Shown in pieces: positions 36,279 through 45,175 of a stretch of 64,000 nucleotides of DNA. Position 1 is the first letter of the stretch; each line of letters opens with the position of its first letter. A model generated the notes under the pieces. The model was given only the letters and a program-made list of their open reading frames with translations, searched no databases and was not told where the DNA came from. Position numbers and translations under genes: made by a program. Origin of the DNA: Hydrogenophaga sp. IBVHS2. GTDB lineage: Bacteria; Pseudomonadota; Gammaproteobacteria; Burkholderiales; Burkholderiaceae_C. The stretch spans positions 1 through 64,000 of the forward strand of contig NZ_NFUT01000004.1 of assembly GCF_002127215.1 (NCBI RefSeq), given 5' to 3'.

Positions 36279-36710
36279 TCAGATGTCCAGCACTTGCGGC
36301 TGTTGGGCGGTGTGCGGGTGCTCTGCACCGCCGTACACCTTGAGCTTCTTGATCATGGCGTAGCCCAGAGGACCCTTGGGCAGCATGCCCTTGACGGCCT
36401 TCTCGAGCGCGCGGCCGGGGTGCTTGGCCTGCATGTCGCGGAAGTTGGTGCCATAGATGCCGCCGGGGAAGCCCGAGTGGCGGTAATACACCTTGTCGAG
36501 GGCCTTGTTGCCCGTGACGCGGAGTTTGGCTGCGTTGATGATGACGATGTAGTCACCGGTATCGACGTGAGGCGTGTAGATGGCCTTGTGCTTGCCGCGC
36601 AGTCGGAGAGCCACTTCACTGGCAACTCGTCCGAGGACCTTGTCGGTCGCGTCAATCACAAACCACTCGTGCTTCACGTCAGCGGGTTTGGCGCTGAACG
36701 TTTTGGTCAT
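36279..36710 (-). CDS. rplM: 50S ribosomal protein L13
   Basis: The 143-residue uL13 protein, an early-assembling 50S component. It starts [20 protein letters not shown] and has the family motifs [18 protein letters not shown] and [10 protein letters not shown]. It is the first gene of the rplM-rpsI operon, with a good promoter about 125 bases upstream, leaving a leader of about 115 bases that could host autoregulation. Confidence 0.98.
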   Translation of the reverse strand: MTKTFSAKPADVKHEWFVIDATDKVLGRVASEVALRLRGKHKAIYTPHVDTGDYIVIINAAKLRVTGNKALDKVYYRHSGFPGGIYGTNFRDMQAKHPGRALEKAVKGMLPKGPLGYAMIKKLKVYGGAEHPHTAQQPQVLDI

Positions 36711-36833
36711 GAGTTTGCTCTGTTACGAGGGTTTGGCGGCTCTTTTCCACGGTCGGTGGTCCTCTGTCGGGACCCTCTTAGGTGGGGTTGGATTGCTTCG
36801 CCGCGGAGCCAGCAGATCGCTGCGAAGCCCGCC

Positions 36834-36862
36834 ATTGTACGAAATTGCGGCCAGACCGGCAA
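36834..36862 (-). promoter_or_regulatory. Sigma-70 promoter of rplM-rpsI
   Basis: On the minus strand, -35 TTGCCG (36862-36857), a 17-base spacer and -10 TACAAT (36839-36834). Spacing is optimal and both hexamers are near consensus. It overlaps the upstream region of the divergent rlmJ gene (start 36885). Confidence 0.75.
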
Positions 36863-36884
36863 TTTCCGGCGCTACCATCGCCCG

Positions 36885-37799
36885 ATGTTCAGTTACCGCC
36901 ACGCCTTCCATGCCGGCAACCATGCCGATGTGCTCAAGCACGTCGTCCTGCTGGCCACCCTGCGCCACCTGATGCACAAGGAGGCGGGCCTGACGCTGAT
37001 CGACACCCATGCGGGGGCTGGCCTGTACCGGCTCGACAGCGACTTCACCGACAAGGGCGACGAGGCGCGCGACGGCATCGTCAAGCTGATGGGCGCGCTG
37101 CGGCCGGCCAGCGGTCAGCCGGCCGCCAGTGCGGCCGCGGTGGACGATTACCTCGACCTGATCGCCGGCTTCAACCCGTCCGGCCAGCTGCGCGTGTACC
37201 CGGGCTCGCCCTTCGTGGTGCACAGCACGCTGCGGGCCACCTCGCGCGACCGGCTGCGCCTTTACGAACTGCACCCCACCGACAGCCGCACGCTGTCGGC
37301 CAACATCGCCCAGCTCGAAGCCGGCCGGTCGGTGAGCGTGCACCGCGAAGACGGTTTTGCCGCGCTGCGCCCGCTGCTGCCGCCCCCGCCCGGCCCGGGC
37401 GGCTCGCGGCGCGCCATGGTGCTGATCGACCCGAGCTACGAGATCAAGAGCGATTACCACAAAGTGAGCGCCTGCATACAGGAGAGCCTCAAGCGCTTCC
37501 CCACCGGCTGCTACCTGGTCTGGTACCCGGTGATCCCGCGTCCCGAGGCGCACGACCTGCCGCGGCGGCTGCGCACCCTGGCCAACCAGGCGCAGCGGCC
37601 CTGGCTGCACGCCACCCTGGCGATCGGCCAGGACCCGACCCACGGCCCGGACGACCGCCCGGGCCTGACCGCCAGCGGCATGTTCGTGATCAACCCGCCT
37701 TACACCCTGAAGGCCCAGCTGCAGGAAGCCCTGCCGGTGCTGCTGGAGGTGCTGGGGCGCGGACGCGGTCAGGCACAGACGCTGGAAGCTGGCGGCTGA
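36885..37799 (+). CDS. rlmJ: 23S rRNA (adenine2030-N6)-methyltransferase
   Basis: Methylates A2030 of 23S rRNA with SAM. The 304 residues begin MFSYRHAFHAGNHADVLKH, the diagnostic N-terminus, and contain LTLIDTHAGAGLY (SAM site). The N6-adenine methyltransferase motif reads DPSYE rather than the usual DPPY (about residue 182). The ATG at 36885 fits the family; a longer upstream reading is antisense to rpsI and rplM. It is convergent with the CAP-domain gene. Confidence 0.94.
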   Translation: MFSYRHAFHAGNHADVLKHVVLLATLRHLMHKEAGLTLIDTHAGAGLYRLDSDFTDKGDEARDGIVKLMGALRPASGQPAASAAAVDDYLDLIAGFNPSGQLRVYPGSPFVVHSTLRATSRDRLRLYELHPTDSRTLSANIAQLEAGRSVSVHREDGFAALRPLLPPPPGPGGSRRAMVLIDPSYEIKSDYHKVSACIQESLKRFPTGCYLVWYPVIPRPEAHDLPRRLRTLANQAQRPWLHATLAIGQDPTHGPDDRPGLTASGMFVINPPYTLKAQLQEALPVLLEVLGRGRGQAQTLEAGG

Positions 37800-37806
37800 A
37801 TCCGCG

Positions 37807-38376
37807 TCATTCCCGGCCCAGCACCATGGTCCAGTAGCGGCCCCAGGTGGTGCCGTCGCGCTGCACGCAGGCCACCGCCACCTCGGCGAAGTCGCGCTTC
37901 ATCAGGTTCACGCAGTGGCCCGGGCTGGCCAGCCAGCCCTCCACGACCTCGTCCACGCTCTGCGGCCCGGCCGCGAGGTTCTCGCCCACCACCGACCACG
38001 GATAGCCCTGGGCCAGCACCCGCTGCGGCACCGAGCGGCCGTCGCGGCCGGTGTGCGACATGTAGTCCAGCCGCGCCATGTCGGCCGAGTGGCCCTGCGC
38101 TGCAGCGAACAGCCGACGCTCCCATTGCAAGGGGGGGGCCGCGGCCATCGGCTGGCTGCCGCACACCCGGGACGCTGCACGGGCCCGGTTCACCGCCTGC
38201 AGCAGGGTGGTGCGAAAGGCCGGCAAGTCACAACGGTCCTGGGCCGCGGGCTCGCTGCCGGTCCGGCCGGGCTCCGGCCGCACCTCGGCACCCGCCGGCA
38301 ACACCATCGACACCAGCGCAGCCAGCCCCGCCGCCATCAGGCGCCGTCGCCACGTGCACAGGTTCCGGAACTGCAT
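37807..38376 (-). CDS. CAP-domain (SCP/PR1-like) secreted protein
   Basis: A 189-residue protein. The signal peptide (about residues 1-32, with three Arg before the hydrophobic core) is followed by a CAP domain with the usual His and Glu in GHSADMARLDYMSH and VVGENLAAG, and SPGHCVNLMKRDFAEVAVA. Four or five cysteines may form disulfides in the periplasm. Bacterial CAP proteins are of uncertain function. It is divergent from paaA with 160 bases between starts. Confidence 0.85.
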   Translation of the reverse strand: MQFRNLCTWRRRLMAAGLAALVSMVLPAGAEVRPEPGRTGSEPAAQDRCDLPAFRTTLLQAVNRARAASRVCGSQPMAAAPPLQWERRLFAAAQGHSADMARLDYMSHTGRDGRSVPQRVLAQGYPWSVVGENLAAGPQSVDEVVEGWLASPGHCVNLMKRDFAEVAVACVQRDGTTWGRYWTMVLGRE

Positions 38377-38454
38377 GCCGCGATGGTGCGCCGGCGGCCA
38401 TCTCCCCGCCGTCGACCGGGCTTCATCCGACCATGCGACACGGGCATTGCAATT

Positions 38455-38470
38455 AACCGACCGATCGGTT
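38455..38470. promoter_or_regulatory. Palindromic operator upstream of paaA (PaaR-like)
   Basis: AACCGA at 38455-38460 and TCGGTT at 38465-38470 form a 16-bp dyad lying 11 bases upstream of the probable -10 TATACT (38482-38487). The dyad matches the ACCGACCG-type sites known for TetR-family PaaR regulators of beta-proteobacterial paa genes (family memory). A repressor at this position would block the promoter. No paaR gene is in the window. Confidence 0.65.
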
Positions 38471-38536
38471 GGGTAACTGGCTATACTGCGACCCAGCCGG
38501 CACCGATGGCGGGCCGAGCACCCCGAGGAGACAGCC

Positions 38537-39547
38537 ATGTACACCCAGTCGTTCAACGTGCCCGACGGCGGCACCCCCACGCTGCAGGCCGTGTCGGTCC
38601 CGGTCGATGCCGACCTGCAGGCGCGCTTCGATGCGGTCATCGACGCCGACGGCAAGATCGAGCCGCGCGACTGGATGCCCGAGGCCTACCGCAAGACGCT
38701 GGTGCGCCAGATCAGCCAGCACGCGCACTCCGAGATCGTGGGCATGCTGCCCGAGGGCAACTGGATCAGCCGCGCGCCCAGCCTCAAACGCAAGGCGATT
38801 CTGGTGGCCAAGGTGCAGGACGAAGGCGGCCACGGCCTGTACCTCTACAGCGCGGCCGAGACCCTGGGCACCAGCCGCGACCAGATGTTCGACGCGCTGC
38901 ACTCGGGCAAGGCCAAATACAGCTCCATCTTCAACTACCCCACCCTGACCTGGGCCGATGTGGGCGTGGTCGGCTGGCTGGTGGACGGCGCGGCGATCAT
39001 GAACCAGATCCCGCTGTGCCGCTGCAGCTTCGGGCCGTATGCGCGCGCCATGATCCGCGTCTGCAAGGAAGAGAGCTTCCACCAGCGCCAAGGCTTCGAG
39101 TCGCTGATGACCATGATGCAGGGCACGGCCGAGCAGAAGGCCATGGTGCAGGACGCGGTGAACCGCTGGTGGTGGAAGTGTCTGGCGATGTTCGGCCCGC
39201 CCGACGCCGACAGCCCCAACAGCGTGCAGGGCATGCGCTGGGGCATCAAGCGCATCAGCAACGACGACCTGCGCCAGAAGTTCGTCGACGCCACCGTGCC
39301 GCAGGCCCAGGTGCTGGGCGTCACCCTGCCCGACCCCGACCTGAAATGGAACGCCGAGCGCGGCCACCACGATTTCGGTGCCATCGACTGGGACGAGTTC
39401 TGGCAGGTGGTCAACGGCAACGGCCCGTGCAACCAGGAACGCCTGGCCACCCGGGTCAAGGCCTGGGAAGACGGCGCCTGGGTGCGCGAGGCCGCGCTGG
39501 CCCATGCCCGCAAGCAGGAGCAACGCGCCCGCAAGGAGGCCGCATGA
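38537..39547 (+). CDS. paaA: 1,2-phenylacetyl-CoA epoxidase subunit A
   Basis: Catalytic di-iron subunit of the PaaABCE multicomponent monooxygenase, which epoxidises the ring of phenylacetyl-CoA. The 336 residues contain the carboxylate ligands of the four-helix ferritin-like bundle (for example [13 protein letters not shown] near 95 and [15 protein letters not shown] near 178). It is the first gene of a five-gene operon and has GAGGAGAC before ATG. It overlaps paaB by four bases. Confidence 0.97.
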   Translation: MYTQSFNVPDGGTPTLQAVSVPVDADLQARFDAVIDADGKIEPRDWMPEAYRKTLVRQISQHAHSEIVGMLPEGNWISRAPSLKRKAILVAKVQDEGGHGLYLYSAAETLGTSRDQMFDALHSGKAKYSSIFNYPTLTWADVGVVGWLVDGAAIMNQIPLCRCSFGPYARAMIRVCKEESFHQRQGFESLMTMMQGTAEQKAMVQDAVNRWWWKCLAMFGPPDADSPNSVQGMRWGIKRISNDDLRQKFVDATVPQAQVLGVTLPDPDLKWNAERGHHDFGAIDWDEFWQVVNGNGPCNQERLATRVKAWEDGAWVREAALAHARKQEQRARKEAA

Positions 39548-39858
39548 GCACGACCCCGGACACCGGAACCCCGGCCATGAAGGAATGGCCGCTGTGGGAA
39601 GTCTTCGTGCGCAGCAAGCAGGGCCTGGAGCACAAGCACTGCGGCAGCCTGCACGCCAGCGACGCCCGCCACGCCCTGCAGATGGCGCGCGATGTGTACA
39701 CCCGCCGCCAGGAAGGCGTGAGCATCTGGGTGGTGCCCTCGGCCAGCATCGTGGCCAGCGAGCCCGACAGCAAGGACAGCTTCTTCGATCCGTCGGCCGA
39801 CAAGGTGTACCGCCATCCCACCTTCTACGAGATCCCTGAGCGCGTGGGGCACATGTGA
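39544..39858 (+). CDS. paaB: 1,2-phenylacetyl-CoA epoxidase subunit B
   Basis: A 104-residue PaaB, which bridges and stabilises the PaaA/PaaC heterodimers and is needed for activity. Family stretches are [20 protein letters not shown] and [16 protein letters not shown]. The ATGA overlap with paaA and the TGATG overlap with paaC indicate coupled translation. Confidence 0.96.
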   Translation: MSTTPDTGTPAMKEWPLWEVFVRSKQGLEHKHCGSLHASDARHALQMARDVYTRRQEGVSIWVVPSASIVASEPDSKDSFFDPSADKVYRHPTFYEIPERVGHM

Positions 39859-40727
39859 TGGACGCCGCCACCACCGCCGAAGTGGCCACCCGCACCGCGC
39901 CGGTCGACTACCTGCTTCAGCTGGCCGACGACGCCCTGGTGCTGGGCCAGCGCAATGCCGAATGGTGCGGCCACGGCCCCATCCTGGAAGAAGACCTGGC
40001 CCTGGCCAACCACAGCCTGGACCACCTGGGCCTGGCCCGGCTGCTCTACCAGCATGCCGCCACCTGCATCGAGGCCGATGCCGGTGAGCAGGCCCGCTTT
40101 GCCCACCTGCAGGGCGCCCGCCACGGTGGCGTGGTGACCGAGGACACCCTGGCCTACTTCCGCGACGCCCGCGAGTTCCGCAACCACACGCTGGCCGAAC
40201 TGCCGCACCACGGCCCGCTGGCCGGCCCGGCCCGCACCGACCGCGACTTCGCCACCACGGTGGTGCGCAACTTCCTGTTCAGTGCGCTCACCGTGCCGCT
40301 GTGGACCGCCCTGCAGGACAGCGCCGATGCGCAGCTGGCCGGCATCGCCGCCAAGTCGCTCAAGGAGGCGCGTTACCACCAGCGCCACGCCGGCGACTGG
40401 CTGGTGCGGCTGGGCGACGGCACCGACGAATCGCATGCCCGCACCCAGGCCGCGCTGAACCACCTGATGCCGTTCTGCCAGGAGTTCTGGGTGCCCAGCG
40501 AGGCCGAACAGCAGGCCGTGGCCAGCGGCACCGGCGTGGCCTTGTCCAGCCTGCGCGAGGCCTGGAATGCCACGGTGGACGCCGCCCTGGCCCAGGCCAC
40601 GCTGCAGCGCCCGGCCGACGGCGGCTTCGTGCCCACCGGCAAGCGGGGCGTGCACTCCGAACACATGGGCTTCCTGCTGGCCGAGATGCAGAGTCTGGCC
40701 CGCGCCCACCCCGACGCCGTGTGGTGA
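39858..40727 (+). CDS. paaC: 1,2-phenylacetyl-CoA epoxidase subunit C
   Basis: A 289-residue structural partner of PaaA with the same ferritin-like fold but without a functional di-iron site. Conserved text includes LADDALVLGQRNAEWCGHGP and RYHQRHAGDWLVRLGDGT. The ATG at 39858 overlaps the paaB stop; a GTG at 39855 is an alternative. Confidence 0.96.
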   Translation: MDAATTAEVATRTAPVDYLLQLADDALVLGQRNAEWCGHGPILEEDLALANHSLDHLGLARLLYQHAATCIEADAGEQARFAHLQGARHGGVVTEDTLAYFRDAREFRNHTLAELPHHGPLAGPARTDRDFATTVVRNFLFSALTVPLWTALQDSADAQLAGIAAKSLKEARYHQRHAGDWLVRLGDGTDESHARTQAALNHLMPFCQEFWVPSEAEQQAVASGTGVALSSLREAWNATVDAALAQATLQRPADGGFVPTGKRGVHSEHMGFLLAEMQSLARAHPDAVW

Positions 40728-40732
40728 CGGTC

Positions 40733-41257
40733 ATGACCGTGGCGCACGATGAAAGCCTGGCGCCGCTGTGGGCGGTGCTGGAGCCGCTCACCGACCCCGA
40801 GATCCCGGTGGTGAGCCTGCGCGAGCTGGGCATCCTGCGCGAGGTCCGGATGGGCAGCGACGGTCAGGCCGAGGTGGTGATCACCCCCACCTACAGCGGC
40901 TGTCCGGCCATGGGGCAGATCGAGGACGACGTGCGCGCCGCCATCGCCACGGCCGGCCTGCAGGCCCGGGTGGTGACGCAGCTCTCGCCGGCCTGGACCA
41001 CCGACTGGATGACCCCGGCCGCCCGCGAGAAGCTGCGCGCCTACGGCATTGCGCCGCCGCAGTGCAGCAGCGCACCCACCGGCCACGCCAACGTGATCCG
41101 TTTTGCACCGCCGCCCTGCAGCACGCAGCCGATTGCCTGTCCGCAGTGCGGCTCCACGCGCACCACCGAGACATCGCCCTTCGGATCGACCGCCTGCAAG
41201 GCGCTCTACCGCTGTCTGGACTGCCTGGAGCCGTTCGACTACTTCAAACCCTACTGA
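40733..41257 (+). CDS. paaD: Phenylacetate degradation protein PaaD (Fe-S assembly-like)
   Basis: A 174-residue MIP18/DUF59-family protein needed for maturation of the epoxidase, probably its iron or Fe-S centres. The DUF59 domain (LTDPEIPVVSLRELGILREV, TPTYSGCPAM) is followed by a C-terminal zinc-ribbon-like segment with CPQCGST and CLDCLEPFDYF. It lies 5 bases after paaC. Confidence 0.94.
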   Translation: MTVAHDESLAPLWAVLEPLTDPEIPVVSLRELGILREVRMGSDGQAEVVITPTYSGCPAMGQIEDDVRAAIATAGLQARVVTQLSPAWTTDWMTPAAREKLRAYGIAPPQCSSAPTGHANVIRFAPPPCSTQPIACPQCGSTRTTETSPFGSTACKALYRCLDCLEPFDYFKPY

Positions 41258-41279
41258 CCGGTAGCTCCGGGTCCCACGC

Positions 41280-42395
41280 ATGAGCGCCACCGCCACCGCA
41301 CCTTCCCCCACCGCCGCCCGGTTCCACGAACTGCGCATCGCCCGCGTGCAGCCCGAAGCCGGCGAGGCGGTGGCCGTCACGCTGTCGGTGCCGGCAGCGC
41401 TGCGCGAGGTGTTCGCCTTCGAGCCCGGCCAGTTCCTCACGGTGCGCGCCACCATCGACGGGCAGGAGGTTCGACGCAGCTACTCCATCAGCAGCCCCCG
41501 CAGCCAGTACCGCGAACGCGGTGAACTGACCCTGGGCATCCGCGCGGTGGAAGGCGGCGTGTTCTCTAACTGGGCCGCCCGCACGCTGCAGGCCGGCATG
41601 ACCCTGCAGGCCATGCCGCCGGACGGGCGCTTCACGGTGCAGCGGCCGCGTGCGCTGCACCGGGTGGGCTTTGCGGCCGGCTCGGGCATCACGCCCATCC
41701 TGTCCATCCTGCACAGCACGCTCGAAGAGTCGCCCCAGGCCAAGTTCACCCTGGTCTATGGCAACCGCCGCATGGGCAGCGTGATGTTCAACGAAACGCT
41801 GCAGGACCTGAAGGACCGCTACCGCGACCGCCTGACCCTGGTGCATGTGCTCTCTCGCCAGGCGCAGGAGGTGCCGCTGCTCGAAGGCCGCATCGACGGC
41901 GACAAGGTGCGCGCCCTGCTGTCCACCCTGCTGCCGGTGCCCAGCCTGGACGAGGTGTTCATCTGCGGCCCGGAGGCCATGATCGACGCCACCGAGACCG
42001 CGCTGCGCGAGGCCGGCGTCAGGCCCGAGCGCATCCACACCGAACGCTTCAGCAGCGGCGCTGCGCCGGCCCCGGTCCGGCCGCGGCGCGAGGCGCATGC
42101 GGCCGACGGCTCCGGCAGCGTGGCTCTGACCGTGCTGCTCGACGGCAAGGCCCACCAGCTGCGCATGGAACCCGACGAGCATGTGCTGGACGTGGCGCTC
42201 GATGCCGGACTCGACCTGCCCTGGTCCTGCCGGGGCGGCGTGTGCTGCACCTGCCGCGCCAAGGTGATGGAGGGCGCGGTGGTGATGGACAAGAACTTCA
42301 CCCTGGAGCCGTGGGAAGCCGAGCAGGGCTTCGTGCTCAGCTGCCAGGCCCGGCCCACCACCGACCGGGTGGTGGTGAGCTTCGACGAGCGCTGA
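41280..42395 (+). CDS. paaE: 1,2-phenylacetyl-CoA epoxidase reductase subunit
   Basis: Transfers electrons from NADPH to PaaA. The 371 residues comprise a flavin-binding ferredoxin-reductase domain (RRSYSISS near 64-71), a nucleotide-binding domain (GFAAGSGITPILSIL; EVFICGPEAMI) and a C-terminal plant-type [2Fe-2S] domain with Cys in SCRGGVCCTCRAKV and a later Cys. It is the last gene of paaABCDE. Ligase, isomerase and ring-opening genes of the pathway are not in the window. Confidence 0.96.
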   Translation: MSATATAPSPTAARFHELRIARVQPEAGEAVAVTLSVPAALREVFAFEPGQFLTVRATIDGQEVRRSYSISSPRSQYRERGELTLGIRAVEGGVFSNWAARTLQAGMTLQAMPPDGRFTVQRPRALHRVGFAAGSGITPILSILHSTLEESPQAKFTLVYGNRRMGSVMFNETLQDLKDRYRDRLTLVHVLSRQAQEVPLLEGRIDGDKVRALLSTLLPVPSLDEVFICGPEAMIDATETALREAGVRPERIHTERFSSGAAPAPVRPRREAHAADGSGSVALTVLLDGKAHQLRMEPDEHVLDVALDAGLDLPWSCRGGVCCTCRAKVMEGAVVMDKNFTLEPWEAEQGFVLSCQARPTTDRVVVSFDER

Positions 42396-42416
42396 CGCGC
42401 CCGTCGCAGGCCCGCG

Positions 42417-43016
42417 TCAGAAACGCCAGCCCAGACCCACGCCGACCAGCACCGGGTCGATCTTGAAGGTGCCGGCACGGGCACCACCGGCGAACACGTC
42501 GGTCTGGATGTAGACCTTCTTCACTTCGATGTTGAAGTACAGGTCCTTGGCGAGCGGAATGTCCACGCCCACCTGCAGTGCGCCGCCCCAGCTGTTGCGG
42601 TCGATGGTCGCGCCCCCGTTCAACAGGTTCACCGAGCTGAAGCGCGTGTAGTTCACGCCCGCGCCCACATAGGGCTTGATGCCGCTGGCGGTGTTGAAGT
42701 GGTACTGCAGCGTGAGGGTGGGCGGCAGGTGCTTGAGGGTGCCGATGGCCGTGCCGTTGGACGACACGGTCTGTTTCTGCGGCACGGTGAGCACCAGCTC
42801 GGCCGCCAGGTTGGGGGTGAAGAAGTACGAAAAATCGACTTCCGGCAGCGTCTTGTTGTTGATGGTCAGGCCCAGGCCGGTGCTGTCCTTGTTGGACGAA
42901 TCGAGGTGCACCGCGCGGGCACGGACCAGCAGATCGCCGGCCTGGAAGTCCTGGGCGAAGGTGGTGCCACCAGCCAGCAGGAGGGCCGTGGCCAGGGCGA
43001 GAGAAGAGCGTTTCAT
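42417..43016 (-). CDS. ompW: OmpW-family outer-membrane porin
   Basis: A 199-residue eight-stranded beta-barrel. The signal peptide is at about residues 1-22, cut after an Ala-Gln boundary. Strand-rich motifs LPPTLTLQYHF, KPYVGAGVNYTRF and the C-terminal aromatic end GVGLGWRF are typical. OmpW is associated with passage of small hydrophobic molecules and responds to oxygen and stress. It is convergent with paaE and has a promoter with FNR-type sites. Confidence 0.94.
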   Translation of the reverse strand: MKRSSLALATALLLAGGTTFAQDFQAGDLLVRARAVHLDSSNKDSTGLGLTINNKTLPEVDFSYFFTPNLAAELVLTVPQKQTVSSNGTAIGTLKHLPPTLTLQYHFNTASGIKPYVGAGVNYTRFSSVNLLNGGATIDRNSWGGALQVGVDIPLAKDLYFNIEVKKVYIQTDVFAGGARAGTFKIDPVLVGVGLGWRF

Positions 43017-43055
43017 GGCGTTGTATGGATCGGTCCGGGAACATTCCCGCGCTCC

Positions 43056-43097
43056 ATTACAGGGGCCCTGCCGCACCGGTTTGTTGCGCTGCATCAA
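43056..43097 (-). promoter_or_regulatory. ompW promoter with FNR-type box at about -41.5
   Basis: The -10 TGTAAT lies at 43061-43056 on the minus strand. The plus-strand dyad TTGCG-CTGC-ATCAA at 43084-43097 has the TTGAT-N4-ATCAA layout of FNR/Anr boxes. If transcription starts near 43049, the box centre (43090.5) falls at -41.5, the class II activator position. The half-site toward the promoter is the better match. The regulator itself is not in the window. Confidence 0.5.
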
Positions 43098-43133
43098 ACC
43101 GACCGGCACAGGTGGGCGGCGGCCTGCCGCCGG

Positions 43134-43149
43134 TTTGACCCAGGTCAAA
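43134..43149. promoter_or_regulatory. Perfect CRP/FNR-like palindrome upstream of ompW
   Basis: TTTGACC-CA-GGTCAAA, a perfect 7-bp dyad matching TTGAC-N4-GTCAA. It is about 100 bases upstream of the presumed ompW start of transcription and immediately 3' of the rlpA stop. It could be a second FNR/CRP-family site for ompW. Confidence 0.45.
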
Positions 43150-43151
43150 CC

Positions 43152-43565
43152 TCAGTCGCGCAGCAGTATCACCGGCGCCACACCGGCCCTCAGCAGACCG
43201 ATGCGGGTGGCCGCCGCCCGGCTCAGGTCGATCACGCGGCCGCCGATGTGGGGTCCCCGGTCGTTGATGCGCACCACCACCTCCTGGCCGTTGGCCGGAT
43301 TGCGCACCCGCACCAGGGTGCCGAACGGCAGGGTGCGGTGGGCGGCGGTGAGGGCATTGGGATCGAAGGTCTCGCCGCTGGCGGTCTTGCGCCCCTGAAA
43401 CCCATCGCCATACCAGGACCCGATGCCGCGCTCGATCTCGCGCGGGTCGGTGCGCTCGGCGGCGGGCGGAACCGCCGGCACCGGCACCGGTGCCCGCGTG
43501 GCACAACCCGCCAGCCACAACGCCGGCATCAGCACACCCCACAGCAGGACACGGTGCGTGGCCAT
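43152..43565 (-). CDS. rlpA: RlpA-like septal ring lytic transglycosylase lipoprotein
   Basis: A 137-residue lipoprotein. The lipobox LAGC is at about residues 18-21, then a double-psi beta-barrel domain (about 48-135) with the RlpA signature: SWYGDGFQGRKTASGETFD, AAHRTLPFGTLVRV and INDRGPH carrying catalytic-type Asp and His positions. The C-terminal SPOR domain found in longer RlpA proteins is absent, so septal targeting must differ. It lies 7 bases downstream of metF. Confidence 0.88.
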   Translation of the reverse strand: MATHRVLLWGVLMPALWLAGCATRAPVPVPAVPPAAERTDPREIERGIGSWYGDGFQGRKTASGETFDPNALTAAHRTLPFGTLVRVRNPANGQEVVVRINDRGPHIGGRVIDLSRAAATRIGLLRAGVAPVILLRD

Positions 43566-43572
43566 GGCAGCG

Positions 43573-44403
43573 TCAGAGCGGCTGCAGGCGCTGGACGATC
43601 TCCAGCGTGGCCGCGCTCTGGTTCATGGTGTAGAAGTGGATCGCCGGCACGCCGCCGTTGCGCAGCTGGTCGCACAGGTCGGTCACCACGTCGAGGCCGA
43701 AGGCGCGGATGGACGCGGCGTCGTCACCGAAGGACTGCAGGCGCAGCCGGATCCAGCGCGGGATCTCGGCGCCGCAGGCATCCGAGAAGCGCATCAGCTG
43801 GGTCGAGCTGGTGATGGGCATGATGCCCGGCACCACCGGCACGTCGGCACCGAGCCGGTAGGCGTCGTCCACGAACCGGAAGTAGGCGTCCGAGTTGTAG
43901 AAGTACTGGGTGATGGCCGAGTTCGCGCCGGCCTTGACCTTGGCGGCGAAGGCCTGCAGGTCGGACTCGGGCGAGCGGGCCTGCGGGTGCACCTCGGGGT
44001 AGGCCGCCACCTCGATGTGGAAGTCCGAGCCGGTCTCGGCGCGGATGAAGGCCACCAGGTCGCTGGCGTACTGGAACTCGCCACCGGCCCCGTACCCGCT
44101 GGGCAGGTCGCCGCGCAGGGCCACCAGGCGCTTCACGCCCATGGCCTTGAGGGTGGCCAGCTGCTCGCGCACCGAGGCCCGTGTGGCACCGATGCACGAG
44201 AAGTGCGAGGCCGCGTCCACGCCCTCGGCCAGGATCTCGCGCACCGTGCCGAAAGTGCCTTCCTGGGTGGAGCCGCCGGCGCCATAGGTCACCGAGCAGA
44301 ACTCGGGCTGCAGGGCATACAGCTGCCGGCGCACGCCACGCAGCTTCTCGGCCCCTTCGGGCGTCTTGGGCGGAAAGAATTCAAGACTGATGGGCAGGCT
44401 CAC
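43573..44403 (-). CDS. metF: 5,10-methylenetetrahydrofolate reductase
   Basis: Reduces methylene-THF to 5-methyl-THF for methionine synthesis, using FAD and NADH. The 276-residue barrel begins with the diagnostic LEFFPPKTPEG and contains YGAGGSTQEGT and PGIMPITSSTQL. The start is GTG 44403, overlapping the tlyA stop by four bases (GTGA). It is grouped with ahcY and tlyA, all serving or using the methyl cycle. Confidence 0.96.
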   Translation of the reverse strand: MSLPISLEFFPPKTPEGAEKLRGVRRQLYALQPEFCSVTYGAGGSTQEGTFGTVREILAEGVDAASHFSCIGATRASVREQLATLKAMGVKRLVALRGDLPSGYGAGGEFQYASDLVAFIRAETGSDFHIEVAAYPEVHPQARSPESDLQAFAAKVKAGANSAITQYFYNSDAYFRFVDDAYRLGADVPVVPGIMPITSSTQLMRFSDACGAEIPRWIRLRLQSFGDDAASIRAFGLDVVTDLCDQLRNGGVPAIHFYTMNQSAATLEIVQRLQPL

Positions 44404-45149
44404 AGAGGCCTCCTGACAAAAACAAAGAACTCGCGGTTGCCGTCACCCCCGGTGATCGGGCTGTCGAAGTAGTCGCGCAGCTCCAGCCCCAGGGCCGTGA
44501 GTGCGTCGGTGATGCGCTGGCGCACCAGCGGGTAGCTCTCGGCGCTGCGCACCAGGCCCCCCTTGCCGATGTGGGAGGGCTGCAGCTCGAACTGCGGCTT
44601 GACCAGCATCAGGCCGTGTCCGCCCGGTGCCATCAGGGGCACCAGCGCCGGCCAGACCAGGGTCTGCGAAATGAACGACAGGTCGCCCACCAGCAGATCG
44701 AACAGCGGCGGCACGCCCACGGCGGCGGGCGTCAGATCGCGGGCATTGAGGTGCTCGATGCACACCACGCGCGCATCGCTGCGCAAGCTGGGGTGCAGCT
44801 GACCCGAACCCACGTCCACACCCACGACCTGCGCCGCACCGCGCTGCAGCAGGCAGTCGGTGAAGCCGCCGCTGCTCTGCCCCACATCGAGGCAGCGCAG
44901 CCCGGCCACCGGCAGGCCCACGTGGTTCAGCGCGCCGTCGAGCTTGAGGCCACCGCGCGAGACGAAACGCGTCTCGGCGCTGTCCACCAGCTCGAGTTCG
45001 GCCGACTCCGGCACCTCCTCGCCATTCTTGGTGACGGTGCGCCACACGCCGCCCGGCAGGCGCCAGCGCACACCGGCAGCCACCAGGCGCTGCGCCTGCG
45101 ACCGCGAGGCCGCCAGCGCACGTTCCACCAGAAGCTGGTCCACCCTCAT
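44400..45149 (-). CDS. TlyA-family rRNA methyltransferase
   Basis: A 249-residue protein with an N-terminal S4 RNA-binding domain (MRVDQLLVERALAASRSQA onward) and a SAM-dependent FtsJ/RrmJ-like domain with LRCLDVGQSSGGFTDCLLQ (about 86-104). TlyA proteins 2'-O-methylate 16S and/or 23S rRNA; the exact site in betaproteobacteria is not known. ATG 45149 is used because the family starts at the S4 domain. It is downstream of ahcY across a GC-rich repeat. Confidence 0.9.
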   Translation of the reverse strand: MRVDQLLVERALAASRSQAQRLVAAGVRWRLPGGVWRTVTKNGEEVPESAELELVDSAETRFVSRGGLKLDGALNHVGLPVAGLRCLDVGQSSGGFTDCLLQRGAAQVVGVDVGSGQLHPSLRSDARVVCIEHLNARDLTPAAVGVPPLFDLLVGDLSFISQTLVWPALVPLMAPGGHGLMLVKPQFELQPSHIGKGGLVRSAESYPLVRQRITDALTALGLELRDYFDSPITGGDGNREFFVFVRRPL

Positions 45150-45175
45150 GCGAACACAGACCGTTTCGTCCGGGG

